64,000 bases of DNA from contig CM046308.1 of NCBI GenBank assembly GCA_025267735.1, forward strand, positions 40,785,267-40,849,266. The letters run 5' to 3'. Every line of letters begins with the position of its first letter. Within the stretch, counting starts at the first letter, position 1. A program made the translations under genes and the position numbers. Below are positions 32,801 through 47,800 of the stretch, one piece after another. The DNA comes from Mactra quadrangularis. Lineage: Eukaryota; Mollusca; Bivalvia; Venerida; Mactridae. The notes beneath the pieces were generated by a model. That model was given only the letters and a program-made list of their open reading frames with translations, was not told the DNA's origin and searched no databases.

Positions 32801-35800
32801 TGCAGTTGGAAAAAGATTCAAAGATTTGAGAGGCAATGATGAAAATGGCAAAAAAAATCAAAAGTCTTCATTTTGAGTATAACATTGATTTTTGTCAGAA
32901 AGCTTAACCAGTTAACTATGATATCAAGTTTCTTCTTCTTTGTTCGGTTTTCTTGACTTCCTGTTATCTGCAAACATGTAATCTAAAATATTAAAATTAA
33001 TTTTATACAAGTATTCAAAATTTTGTTTGAATTTAAAACGAATGAATGAATGAATGAATGAGAATTTTTTATGTGAAATTTATACCTTGTTGACGAAGCT
33101 TGATTTTAATGATTCAATTATGAACTATAATTTGTGTATAGAGCTCCCATCATGCATTGCTTTGTGACTTCTTTATGAAGAGTGATTTTATTTTTGTTTA
33201 TTAACCATCATGCATTGCTGTGTGACTTCTTTATGAAGAGTGATTTTATTTTTGTTGATTAACCATCATGCATTGCTTTGTGACTTTTATGAAGAGTGAT
33301 TAAATTTTGTTGATTAACCATCATGCCTTGCTCTGTGGTCTTTTTAAGGAAGTGTGATTTAGTTGGTGAAAATTAATTTTATCGCAATTTTCAAAATCCA
33401 CTCGCATTTTGCGAATATGCAAGCTTAAATTCAAGCCCTGCTTTGTATGTGGTAACATTGGTCTAAACTCAAACAATTACAATGAAGTCCAAGGTGGAAA
33501 TTGATATACTTTTCTTTAGAAAAAAATCTTTTGCCCCTTAAAGAAAATGATCTTTTGTTGATGCAGACGACCACATTTTTATTCAAAATTTTAAGATTTC
33601 TATGTGAAAAAATAATTAGATCTTATCTATGCATGCTTGCTATACCTGTTTTTACATAGTCACTTTTCATAGATGACTTGAGATGTATTGTTTTTACCAA
33701 CCTTAGATTGTCGATAGCCGATATTGGGTTTAACACGAACTCCTGATGAGTTTCGATGATTTGTTTGTTTATTTGTTTACGTTTTATCTTGATAAGTCGA
33801 TAGACTGAGAAAATTTCTGGCATTCTTCTCCCTGATCATAATGAGTGCGAACATTCACAATTTCTTTCAGACCAAAAATTTATGATCTTATTTTTTCGCG
33901 ATTACTCAAGTGTTTAAATTTATGTTGACAATTTTTATATTTTTTGCAATACTTTTGTTTTTAACACTTTAGTTTGTTTTGTTCATAAATATTTTTTATG
34001 AACAAACATTCCTGTAGTTCATGTTTTTCATTTATTTTTTATGTAAAGCTAGTATTTTTAATTACTGTCGTCTGCTCGTCTATTGTCCCTTTTACGTTAT
34101 CTTGTACAGTCAAATTAAGCGTAAAAACTACTTTTTTAATTTTTTTGTTGGTAAAAGTTTTCTTTGTGACTAATACCAAGTCTTTTAAGCGGAATGTGAC
34201 ACTAAAATGACTTCTATAAATATATACTATACTTCAATCAAAGTATTAAGACTTTTCGATGACATTATTTTTATAAATATTTAAATTTTTAATCCATTCA
34301 ATTGGATTATATCAGATATTTGCCGTTTATGGTAATTAGGCGATCAATGGGCATAGATCACTGTCATTGAAGGTTACGTAATTCCTGATAATAATACTAA
34401 AGTTATGTGTCTGAGAGAGCGGTGTTAAGTATATTTCGGGGGCATTATGTCCTGCAGTAGGATTAAAATCGGACCGTAAAGCTGGTTACAGAAATTACAT
34501 TAATCCGAATGTTTGCTGGTATTACTATAAGTACATTTTTGTATCACTAAACCTATTAAAAATGTTTGGTATACTAATTTAGGTCGGACAATTGCTATAA
34601 TCAGAAAGGTAGCCATATTTAAGCCTGTTTATTTTTTCTTAAGATTAAGTCTTAATCACCCCTTTTAAAATTAGTACAAGTTTCTAAAAAACTGTGAAAA
34701 TACAAAAGTATATTGATTTCCTTTCCATTTACATCATTGACTGTGCTACAAACATTACTTTAGACTGTGTCACAAGTTTTAGCCTAAAATCACTAAGCAG
34801 GCTTAGACTGGTTTTAAAAGGATGGAAAAAAATTGAATTTATTATATTCTAGATAAGTAAGGCTCAAATCTGATAAAAGTAAGTGTGAACATGTTCTTTG
34901 ATGTCCTATTAAATATACAGTCAGATTATGAGTTTTAAATTTCAAAAAAACTTTTATTAAAATGTTTTTTTTCTATATTTTGTGAAAAACATCAAACAGT
35001 TTGTCTGAACCTTTTGTTGAATTCTTAATTATTTTTATGCAAATCTTCATATTGCGGGCTTAGGGCAAAACAGTCGTAACTTACTCTTTTTTAAATTGAA
35101 TTACAACCTTTTTGCTCTAAGCCTGCAATATGTATTATACAATGACCAATTTATACATTATTTCAATTTTGAGATTCAAAATAATTATGGTGTTCAGCCT
35201 ATTTTCCTAGAGAAAATTAGTCACCAGGGCCTTGTATTATCAAGCGTCTTATATCAGTCTTTTATCAGTCATAAATCCTTCTATAATGTATTGCTAAAGA
35301 ATCGTAAGATTGTTGATAATATGCTATCCATGTTCCTAGTCCCTCCCATATTACCTTAAACCACTAGCCTGAAGTCAGGGTCTAGTGAAAATTGATTTGG
35401 GCTTGTAAAAGTTAGTTATTTGTAGAGCTGTCTTTGATTGGGCTCGAAGTGTATTGACGATATCAGTATATCGAGAAATAAATATTGATGATACACCGAT
35501 ATAATCAATACCTTCACTGCAATACTAGACAAACCATTTATATTGTCATAAATTCATAATAGATGTATATTTGTCATGAATGGTGAACCTTTGGACCAGA
35601 GCTATTTCTTCAATGGGGGTGCAGTCAATGTTTTGGACCTATTAGTACATATTTTGATAGCCACCCGCTTCTGCTTACAATAGAAGTTTTGTCTCACAAA
35701 TCTGACCCTTAATAGTGACTTTTATTTATTTACCTATATAGGCTTTATTATCAATATAGTTCAAAATGCATATTGATTATTGATCGGAAAATAAATATCG

Positions 35801-38800
35801 ACAATACAGCAATATTGTTGGAATCAATGACAGCTTTAGTTATTTGATATACATTTAGAAGGGCTTGTTAATAATTTTAGCCTTTTAACTATACATAACA
35901 TTATAAATGGGATAATGCTCAAGACGATGACTGGGTCTCAACCAGTGAAGGCTTTAAACAGAAATTTAGCTTAACTTAAGTGAATGTAATTTAAGATTCA
36001 CTTATGTTGGCACTTAAAGATCACACTAGACCCTATTTTTAGTAGTTTAACATTTACCAATCCAAATACATTGTATATCTAAGTGAAAATGTTCAGAAAT
36101 TCCTTGAGATGTTAAGTTAAAACCACTTCAAATCTCTCAAAATTCTTTGAATCAAACAATATTTCTCAACATGCATTTTGTATTTGAAAACATGGTAAAC
36201 ATACTTGTTATTATGGCGTTTGATGGATGGCTGTGTTTGATTTATTTCAAAGCATATTCTGAATGTTTTATAACGTTCTATAAAATATATCTCTATATAA
36301 GAATCTAGTTAGACGAAGATAAGATGTTTTATTTGACGTTATTTTGATGGATTACTCAAACTATGATATTGACTTTCCTGTTCTGTTGGGACGTTTTATT
36401 TACGATATTTACGTAAGAAACATCGTCAACAATAGACTTTCTCCAGAAGATATTTAAATAAGAAAGGATTAATCGCAAGTCGTCTAAAAGCTGGGTCTTG
36501 CCACTATAGCGATACGCTTACAGATATTACATATGACAAGCCGACTGATTTTTTTCTTGTCTAAAATGCTTACATGCCAATCAGCGTAGTCTGCTACTCT
36601 TCATTTAGGAGTACCGTAGTGAATTATTGATGTCGTTGACTGTCTGTTTATTCATGTTAGAATTAATTCCACTCAATAAAACATTGTAATATTATACATC
36701 TGGAAATACTAATGAATACATGGAATTCTGTTTTGTACTCGATTAGGCTTTATACTGAATTCTGTTTTGTACTGAATTCTGCTGTTAACTGAACTCTGCT
36801 ATATACTGAATTCTTTTTATGCTGAACTCTGCTTTATTCTGAAATCTGTTTTATGCTGAAATATTCTTTATACTGAAATTGTCCTTATACTGAATTCTGT
36901 TTTATACATAATTCTGCTGTATACTGAATCATGTTTTGAAATGAATTCTGTTTCTCACTCAATCCTTGTTTATACAGAAACCTTCATTTTACTGAATTCT
37001 TCTTTATACTGAATTCTGTTTAAAACTGAATTCTTCTTTATAATGAATTCTGTTTAAAACTGAATTCTTCTTTATTCTGAAGTCTACCGGTATATGGAAT
37101 TCTATTTTGTACTGAATTCTATGTAGTATAGAATTTAACTTTTTTTATTTAATTCAGTTTTATATCTATGTATGATTTATTGGGAGGCTATAAAATTTAA
37201 TTTGTATGATGTATTGTCAACTCAGGAAGTAGACTTATTTATGTATAACTTTGATATAAGTGTCATACATATAGCAAAACATTTGCATTCTTTTTTGTAT
37301 TTTGTTTTCCTTTAAAACCAAATTAGCAAAAACTAATGTTCAATTTAGCATCAGTTTTAGAAGTTATTCAGGGAATATAATGTGTCATTTAGCCAAAAAG
37401 TTCACAGATCATTGATTTGGCTTTGTTGAAAAAATACCTGTATCTTTTTGCATTACCTCATATAATTATATGAAAAACATCTTATAGTGCGAACTTGTTG
37501 TTTTTTTTCTCTTAGGTATTGTTTTCTGAGTAAGTTGATAATGTTCAATTAATGATACTGAGTCTTAGACTGGTTTTCTAAAACTTACGTTTAAAATATA
37601 TAAAAAAACACCCTCTTTTCCTTTTTGGCTGTATGGTAGGTCTGTGGTTTTTACTGTTGCTTTTTTGCTTGTTGGGCTTAACACCGTAGCAGCACATTGT
37701 ATAGGTCATATAACAAAGGTCAGTCAACCTACTCATTGTTCCTGGAAAGGCTTAATCTCTGGATTTTTGCACTTAACCAACTACTAAGCACATACTTTTG
37801 TCAGTGACTGACAACTGCCCTACATAATTAAGAATCATTGGTAGAAGAGAGAATGGCGATAGAAATAATTTCATCACCAAGCTCTACGAAAGTATGCCCC
37901 ACCCGGGAATCCAACCCACAATCCCTCGATCAGTAACTTGCGGGCTACCAACTGAGCTACCCGGGCGGCTTTTACTGTTGCTGATCCTGATATGTTTACT
38001 TAAACCTTTGTGCTGGGTAATCTAGTTGTGTGTATTTCATGTTTATGAGTCTTTGAGTTTTTTTCTTCTTCATTGAAAATCAATTTTAATGAATGCAGAT
38101 ATTGATATTTTTGATGACTAGTTAATTCCATGAGTAAGAATTTGAAATGAAAATTGCACTTGGTGAAAGTTGATTATTGTTAGTCAGCATTAGTAAGGTT
38201 TTGGCTCTTGTCCAATGAGATACAGTCATTATTGGCATATCGCAAAGTCTGAAATTGACTGAAACCTGAGACATACAGTATTACTTCAGTCAAGTTACGG
38301 ACAATGTCCGTTCTCACTGACATGTTTTTTTTCTCTGACCTTTATCGAATATAGCGCCAGGAAGTCAGTAATGTTGGTATGAATGATACTGTCCACTCTT
38401 AGATGTTTTTATGAAACTCAAGGATGAATTAACTGTATCTGACATCTTTGTCGGAGCTGTCAGTTCAGGTTGTTGTTTTCGTACAAGAGAGAGAGAGGAA
38501 GAATTCCTGCTGTTTTTATTTCCTACAGTAAAAACCTGTGTCAAACGCGTTATTGAATCAATGCGTTAATCTTCACAGCTTTTAGTGGAGAGTGTTTTTG
38601 TGTGTCATCAGTTGATTTCATTGGACAACGTGTAAAATACATTAAAGATGGCAATTTTTGTCCATGGGGTTTCTCGAATTGCTGTAATTTGCTCAATGGT
38701 CAATTTCTGCCCTATAACGATTGTTCTCAATTATAGATGTCTCGTAAAGGATGAATAGGGGTGAATTTAGTTTTGAGCGATATTTAACAGCGTCTGAATC

Positions 38801-41800
38801 GTTACCAATAGCCTGGAACATAGTCAACATACTGTGAAATGTATTATTTTTATTATCTATAAAATAGCTTACCCCCCACCCCCCTTCTTGTTTAAACTTG
38901 TTGTATGGACTAAATAAGGGTAATTTAAACATACAATGGGTAATATATTAACATGGCCATAAAAAGTGGAAAATGGTCATTTATTGTGGTCACTCAATCT
39001 TTGATCTGTATTTCACTTGGTCCATTTCAAGGGTCACTTTTGTGGGGTTTTTCAAAACTAACAAACTGCCATTGAATAAATTTGTGACTGGACACTTGAA
39101 TTGTACTTAGGAAAAGTTATATTTGTCGTGGTTTTTGTTGAACCTCTCTGGCACGCATTTTTGTTTGATCTTGAAAAATTCTTTACATTTTTTAATACAT
39201 TTTGTGTAAAATGTGTGACTATCTTATTATGTTAAGAACATAAATATCCAAACCCACTGTACTTGAAGTTTCTAGTCTTGCGGTGAAATTAATGGCAAGG
39301 TGACCCCTAGAACAAAGTTGACCCCCAAAACTAAGTGTATTATATTACATTTAGCTGTGATACGCAGCTTGTTTCCCGATCTACATCATTTTGTCTTTGT
39401 CAAGTAGCAGACGTACAATATTCAGATTCCTCGACTGGTGCCTGGAGCTTCCTATAAGCTGATATATAATCTATAATACTTTCTATGTAATCTTATTTAA
39501 GATACGTTTTAGTCAATTTCACAAGTTTGTCCCAGTCTCACAAAGTTGTTATGTATCATTTTATGAACATAGTGCATTAGAATATAAAAAACTTTGTTCA
39601 TGACGACGTGTGACTCACATCGCTGTCTTTGATATCCTTGTATCCCCAAGAATCTATTCAAGCAGACCAGATTTCTCAATTTTTTGCGATCATCGTCTCG
39701 CAGTCAGGTGGCTCGGAGAAAAAAACCCAATCTCCTTAACTATTACAAATTGAATAAACTAAACCCATTGGAGATGTGGGTTGCCATTGTGGTATTGATT
39801 TTTGTTCCACTTTTATGCACTGTTATTCACTATTAATCATTTGCAGGAAAACATGTGCGGCAAAAAACGTAATTACATTTCCCTGTAAATCAAGCATCTC
39901 TCCATTATTTTGTCAGTTAGAACTCTACATTGATCCTGGTTCTTAACTTTCTCTTTAATGGATGGGGGTCGATTCTTGATTGTAGTTTAAATTGCCAACT
40001 TGACTTGGAGATCAGAATGTATTGTCTCGGGTTTGGCGCAAAACCGATTTAACTTGGCCACATTTTAATGTCAACTTAGTGCAGTATGACTTATAAATCG
40101 TAATATTTTCTTATTTGTTAAGTTTTGTTAAGTTGATAGTTTAGTCTCTAAGTTAATATATTAACACTTTGTATAAGATTGAAAATTTGAATTTAAAAGT
40201 GTTAAAGCGCACAGTTAGAAGCCACTGTAAATGTTAGCCATAAAGATTGAAATTGTCTTCTCTAGAAAACTATTTTACTTCGACTAGGAGAGATTTTAAT
40301 AGAAGAAAACATTTTGCACTCTATTGGTTGATGTTTTCACTGTATTAATTACATCTTTCTAGTGCCTGTCTTGAACTCTTAGTTTTTATCTGTTTAAAAT
40401 AATTTCGAGAGGAATAAGTTGCACGAGGCATTAGACTTAATTCGGAACTCCAATTTGTGGATTTTTCCATCCATGCACAGACGGTATAAACATATTTGTT
40501 TACTCATTATTGCTGAAAAGCACAATGTCATACCACAGATTAAATCCTTATGTTCTTTGTAAGCATATTTTTATTGTAACAGTGGAAGTACTGCAGAGAA
40601 AACCCCAAATATCAAAACTCCACATAAAATCTTTTTACTACTCCCTGTTCTTACAATAAAAGTACATTGTTACTTCAACATGAAAGCCACCCGGCTAGCT
40701 CAGTTGGTAGCATGCAAGTCTACTGATCGAGGGGTCGTGGGTTTGATTCCCGGACGGGGCATACTTTCGTGGAGCTTGGTCATGAAATTATTTCTACAGC
40801 CATTCTCCCTCCTACCAATGATTTTTGATTATGTAGGGCAGTTGTCAGTCACTGACTGAAAGTATGTGTTTAGTAGTTGGTTAACAGGTAAATCCAGAGA
40901 TTTAGTCTTTTCAGGAGGAGAGAGAAGGTTGACTGACTGCTGTTATATGACCTATACAAAGTGTTGCTAAAGTGTTAAAACCAACAAAACAAACAAACTT
41001 CAACAAGAACAAAGTCAGGGTCAGATGAAAGCTTGGAATGATGTAAACAAACAAAATTGGTCTGAATGTAATTACTGTGCTTAAACCCTAAGATTAGTGC
41101 TGATGCAAGTTTTAATGAATGGGAGCTTACATAGGGTTGACAAGTAACTAAGTGTCAACTTGAGAAGTGAATACATTTACAATGTATACAAGATATCAAT
41201 AGCAGACCTAGCCTCGGGCAGTATTGGGGAAGGGGAAATAGCCTCGGGCAGTATTGGGGAGGGGGAAATAGCATAGGGAAGTATTGGGGAAGGGGAAATA
41301 GACTAGGGTAGTATTGGGGAAGGGGCAGTGTTGACTGGTGAGTGTCAATAAGGGTCCAGACCATAATAATGTGGAATTTTCAAAAATAAAAAGAATATTT
41401 GGGGCAGAACAAAACTAGTATAACTACATGTAATTTTTACTGTCGACTAATCAAAATGTACTACCGGTACATATGGCAAGAAATGTGGATACAATGTATG
41501 TGATTTTATCTTAGAACTTCTTTATTATTGTTTTTAGGGATTCTCGCACCCTATAACAGTGGAAAAAATTAATGTGTGAACTGTCCCTGGATATTTACAT
41601 ATATATTGTTCGACAGTTTACAGTTTAATGCTATGAATAACAATGACTTTGTTAAGTCGTTTTGTAATTATGTCTGGGATCTTTACACCATCAACTATTA
41701 CAACAAGTAGCATAATGACTTGTACAAATACCTATTTGTACTTATAATAATAATAATAATAATAATAATGATAATAATAATAATGATTATAATAATTATA

Positions 41801-44800
41801 ATGACTTTATTTAAACAGGCTGCGCATTTGGACAAGTCCAATCTTCAATGTGGGCCTCAATATACAAGTATATACATTTAAACAGTCAAATACATTTAAG
41901 CAAACATAGTTTCAAAAGTACAATTATATACATATAAACAAAAACACATAGATCAAAAGTATAACAGTCATGACATAATATAAAGTTACAATTTACAAAT
42001 TCACTAAAGAATACAAGTTACATGGAACCAGAGTACTTCCACTGTATATAGGCCCTCTTGAATTGATTTATATTTTCTGAAAGATGTATGTTAAATGGTA
42101 TTACATTCCAAATCATGGGACCGGAATATGATAATGTTTTTCGAAAAAATTCTAGATTAGACTTATAACAATCTATAGTCACATACAGGTATTTGAGGGT
42201 GTATTTTGTGGCTACAATTAGCGATATTTAATATATATTGCTAGAACTACATGTATTTAATAAACATTTTTAATTGGCAATATTAGAAGCAATATTTGAC
42301 TCCCTCTACAATATAACCTCTGCAGAGCGTCTCTCTACAGAACAAATCCTCTGCTCAACAACAGCTTTTGATATTTCCCTTGGGTGTAATTCTAATTTAA
42401 TTTAACCTCTGCATAGCAACAACCTCTATACAGCAACATACTTAAGTCTCTCCTGGTGGGTGTTGTTCGAGAGAGGTTGTACTGTATTTCAATTCATTCC
42501 AAAAGTTTACAATTCACACCACACCTTTAAGAACCTGTATGAGACTAGTGTTTGTGTTAGTTTAAAATACATGTATTACCAGGTATGCCATCGTTTGAGT
42601 TATCATCGGACCCTTTTTGGACTTGATAACAAAATTTTTTTGAACATATTCTGAAAAATAGTATCTTTCTGACTTACCATGATTTTGGTCGTGTTTGTAT
42701 GAAGTGGACTTTTTTTATTTCTCTGACTAGGGCTATCACGATTTGCCAGAAGCGTTTTGCGATATATTGCAATATGCAAGCACCGTACCGCGATACGTAC
42801 CACGATATATTATGAGTTTTTCAATTTGTTGCGCCTTTGCTGTATTTAACAGAAACATTGCATATCTTACACGCAACTAGTGATAAAATCTAACATATTT
42901 AAGTCTATACGGTCATTTAGGACTGTGATACTTTTTTGCATAAAAAGATGCTAAAGTTGAAAGAAACAACCACCCCCTTAGCTGCAGAACGTCCTAGCAA
43001 TCAAGCTCCTGGATGCCATGCTAGGTTCACAACTTCCTGTCCTGATGTAATCGATTCAAGTACTCAATTGTTTGCACAAGTTTCTTACAACCAATCAAAC
43101 ACGCCCCATCGGTTAAATTCTTGTAACATAAGCTTAACAAATTGAATGAACCACGGAAAAATTGATGTTTCGCTTCTTTCTTTTGCAAAGGGAAGTATTT
43201 TCCATTGACATAAAAAATATAGCCAAATACCGGTACGTTAAATTCGTATTGCGATATGTAATGCCTCAGCTGTGTATTGTTATATACTGGTATATCGTTT
43301 ATTGTGACAGCCCTATCTCTGACATTAAATCATGAAAGTATCTATTTGACTAAATGTTCAAAGTGACATCAAAAATCCCTTCAAAGACATTTTTTTGACA
43401 TGAATAAATAACATAAAAGATGTTATAGTTTTGCTCTTGGTCATAAAACTCCATCCATTTAAAATTAAATTTTCCCATGTCACCAGCTTAAAGAAGAAAA
43501 TCTAAAATCTTTTGTTGTCAATTTTCATTCAATTTTATTGTATGTGAGACAAGTTGAATGACATAGTAATTTAGTGTCCTCCAGCCCTTTGACATAGTAA
43601 TTTAGTGTACTCTAGCCCTTTGGCATAGTAATTTAGTGTCATCTAGCCCTTTGGCATAGTAATTTAGTGTCATCTAGCCCATTGATGAAGTAATTTAGCA
43701 TCCTCTAGCCTACTTCAGTGATACTGTCATTAGAGAGATTGTATTTCCTTAAACAGAATGATTTAGCAATTTAATAGTATTCTGAAGGCTATAATCAAGA
43801 TAGATCATGTCCCAGGGTGGTTATAAATACCTATAAAATTGATTTGGTTACTTATTTATCTTTGGGGTAGACTTGTGATTATTTTCTACAAAACCAGTCT
43901 GATACTTTATTGTAATTAGTGTTTACGTTTGGGAAAGATGTTTGTTAAAGGGTAGAACAAGTCGTTTTAGATACTTATTTACGAATGATTTCGTTTGATT
44001 TACTGCGATTTCATGAATAATAGAGTAAACATCTTCCAATTGCGAGTGTATTTCGATTACGTTTGCGAAATTTGTTACATAAATCGGGTTACCTACAGTG
44101 GCGGAAATATTTAAAGCTAGATTACTCTTATTTATTCTTTATTTATTCTTCAAGCACTTTCAATTATTTCTCGGGCTTTAAAGACTTTTGGTTTCTTCAC
44201 TTTATTCATTACCAATTACCAGCTCTTCAGGCTTTCTAATTAGTTTGCTTAATTTCATGTAGGTGTTTTTGGTTTCCATGATGTTAGAAACAGAACAGAA
44301 CATACATTTTATTCACAGAAGCATGCAAAACTTACAATTATAAAACTATATTACGTACTGCATTTTTCACATTATATAAACAAATGTCCAGGAAAGGTGA
44401 TTAGGTGAGCTGGTCGCCATACACAATCATGCATATGATAAAGTTAACAAACAGCTTAAAACCTGGTATTTGAGAAGAATGTTGTCCATCAAAGCTGGTT
44501 AGATGGGTTGTCCGCCATACATAATATAATAAAAAGAGTTGATATATATTTACATGTATAGTTCAAAATCTGAAACTGGTTAAAAAATTTCAAATTAAGC
44601 ATTTTGAACTTATATGTCACATGATTTTGTAATAATCTTAGTGCTTTTGGTAGCCCAACCTAAAGGACTGGTACTCTTTCACAGATTTCAACTTAAATAC
44701 CAACTTTTTCTATAACTATCAAAATTGTATGGGAACCTTTTTGGAAGCAGGAAAGTAGTGTTCTGATAATGACAAGTTTAGTGCAAATTAGCATACAACT

Positions 44801-47800
44801 ACAAAATTTTAATGATGGTGTTTCATGTAGTAAAAATCTACCCTGTATGTAACTGTTCAGACAATTTTAGAGCATTTCTGTGACTTTTATTGTATATTTC
44901 TTGCAACCTTTAGGTCAGTTTGTCTTGAAATATTAAGAATTAACATTTTAATACAATTACAGACACTGAATGATATTCTGAAAGTACAGAAAAAAATTTA
45001 ACCAAATCTGTGAACTAGTACCTTTAACTGTAATAAAAAATTATTCAAACTAAAGTGTCCATTTTTCTCTATTTTCAGGCTATATCTCTTCTATGTTTAG
45101 TATACTTTCTGTTCAGATATGTTGGACATAAATTAGTGGAAGATTCTGCAGGTAAGTTTATTATGTTTTTTTGTTTAACACATTGTATTTGTCACTGTCT
45201 ACAAAATTAGGGTATGAAAGTGGTTGTCGGCACATATCATTTTTAGAGCAATCGCTATATCTCATTTGCAGAATTTTGGTTGCCCAAAAGAAATTGTTGG
45301 TTGCCCGAACTAAAAGGAGCTGTCCTAGGCAACTAGACACCCACTAATTTCGTAGACTGATATCATATTATGGTGGTCAGTCAAGCTACTCACTGTTCCT
45401 GGAAAGGCTAAATCTGACAACAGTCGCTGCCCTACATGATTTAGATTCAGTGGTAGGAGACAGAATGGTCATAGAAATTTTTTCATGACCAAGCTTCATG
45501 AAAGCATGAAATCAAACCTACAACCATTCTATCAGTAGACTTGTATGCTACTGACTGGGCTAGCCAACTACCATTGCTTTAACTTATTCAAAGCTCATTA
45601 ACCATAGGCCTTCAGACTCCTTCCTTATCTGTTCTACATTATAGTTGGCTGCAATATCCAGCAATATTAATACTCCAATGTCTTATTTGGATGTATATAA
45701 AAGTAAAATTACATAAGTTGCTATACTTTTTCTTCAACAAGAGTTATTTAATACTTATTTGTAACTTGAAACAATAGCTGTAGGCATAATGTACCTACTT
45801 CAAAGAGACATTATTACTTTTCGGAAATACTACACTTTTTGATCATTTTAAACGCAAGTCACTTACATAATTGTTTAAATTAATGTGCGTTTAAATCCGA
45901 AGCTACTGGGTATATGGTTTCTACATACAGTTGAACCTGAATAAACTGTCCCCCTGTCCCCTTTATTAAGTAGCACTCAGTCTTGAATTGCCTAGTAAAT
46001 AATCAGGTATCATTTCCAATTCATAATTTCTTCTGTTTAACTTTCTGTTCAAAACGGCCACCTGTCTTAAGCAGCAATTTATGTGCTTACCTTTTCTGGC
46101 TGTTTACCAGGGGTTTAACCATGTAAATTAAAATTGAAAATTGGATTTATACACAAGTGTTTCTCCTAATTTGATATTTTCTTATTTAGGCTGATACTAA
46201 GCTATCAACCTGTCTCATTCAGCCATTTTGAAGTTCTTTTTTAGAAAGTTATAGGTAATCATTTAGAGTCTATGAAGTGCTTAATGAAGTATTCAAGTAA
46301 TATTCAGACTCATTTAAGTTGAAACAGCTTAACAATACAACATTTACTGAGTCTTAAGTAAGCAAACTGTAGACAGAGTATTGATTGTGGACGAAAACTC
46401 ATAAAAGAAAAATTCTAATTTGTACATATTTATTACCATTGAGATTTGAAGAAAGTAAATTGTTTTTTCTAGTAAATTTTTGGTCGTATGTGGCTAGTTA
46501 AATCTTCTATTGAGATCCCATGTGTAATTTTTTTTCGTACCTCATCCAAATATATGTGTTAATTTGACGTCTGTTTTTTGGCGGTAATTCTTATAATGTG
46601 ATAAAAGTTGTCAGGCAATTTTTCTCTTAAGTTTTTTTTTTACTTTAATTAGATAAGTTTTTTTGCTACCACCTACTGAAGCATATTTTACAACACATAG
46701 TGTATTTACCTCCAATTGAAGAGTATTTTTTCTGATTACCTCTAAAATGAAGAGTATTTTTTTACTTTCACCACCAAATTGAAGAATATTTTTTACTTTC
46801 TACATGATGAAGAGTATTTTTGTGTCAAGTACCTAAAAAAATAGAGAGTATTTTAGTATCGCCTTCTAAAAAAAGAGTATTTTTGTGTCAATTACCTCAA
46901 AAATGGAGAGTATTTTATCATCACCTTCAAAAAGAAGAGTTAGTTTTACTGTTTGTTGTCATGTTGCTCATCATAATTACTACATTGTTGATTCAATGAA
47001 CTGACAAAGTTAATGAAGTTAGATGGTGTGTCAAATCTGATGTCATTGTTCATACATTATGATTATCATGTACCTGACAAACACAGGAGTGGTTGGTGGT
47101 TTCTGAATTGTTTGATTGTACGATACGGCTTGTGACTTCTGAACCACAACATTTTCATTTACACATAGGCTATTCGTATGCTAGGGTTGGTCATGGTTTT
47201 TTTCACGGGGTGTCAAGCTCCTGAAATATTTTCCAAATTACCTGAAATTTCTATCCATTATTTTTTGTCTCCAAGTACATGTACATAAAGTGACGTTCAA
47301 AAATTCAAAATTAACTTTTCTCTTGTAAAAAAGCTGTTTTTCAAAAATTTGAAAACAAATCACACATTTTGAAAATGTAAAAGTAATTATTGAGGGCGCT
47401 GTATTAATATATTATGAAAACTTGAGGGTCAAGCTGCCACCTCCTGCCTCACTAAATCAGCCAATTGTGAAAAATTATAAAAATTAATTACCTGTTAACC
47501 AATGTGTTGCTCTAGCATAAAACACAACAACAAAAAGACAAAAACCAAAATAATTTGCCTGTTAAGTCACCTGTTTGCTATAGTAATTTTCAATCATTCA
47601 ATTACAATTACTTTGATTGTACAAATCTTAGTTTGTAACTAGGTATGAAATAAATCGTGATCTAAGCAGGTCATGTGACATACTTCTGTTGTCATGGTAT
47701 CTAACGTCAACTAATGATAAGATTATTTTCAACTAATGTACAAATGATACAACCTTTAAGAATTTATTACTTATCATTTTAAAATTTTGTCAACTTTATT

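Larger units (their letters stand above)
29894..45078 (+). other. Gene L intron 1 (15.2 kb)
   Basis: From gtatgt to attttcag. It holds SINEs (31215, 37671, 40687), hAT-type MITEs (35423, 42728), a palindrome (35048), minisatellites (33147, 36710, 41211, 43560), a truncated LINE (41743) and MITE K2. No internal exon was recognised. Confidence 0.6.

Noticed and set aside
40687..40760. Possible tRNA gene
   Set aside because: A and B boxes are present, but the sequence continues into a SINE body and is flanked by a target duplication; no intact cloverleaf. The same applies to 61675-61750.
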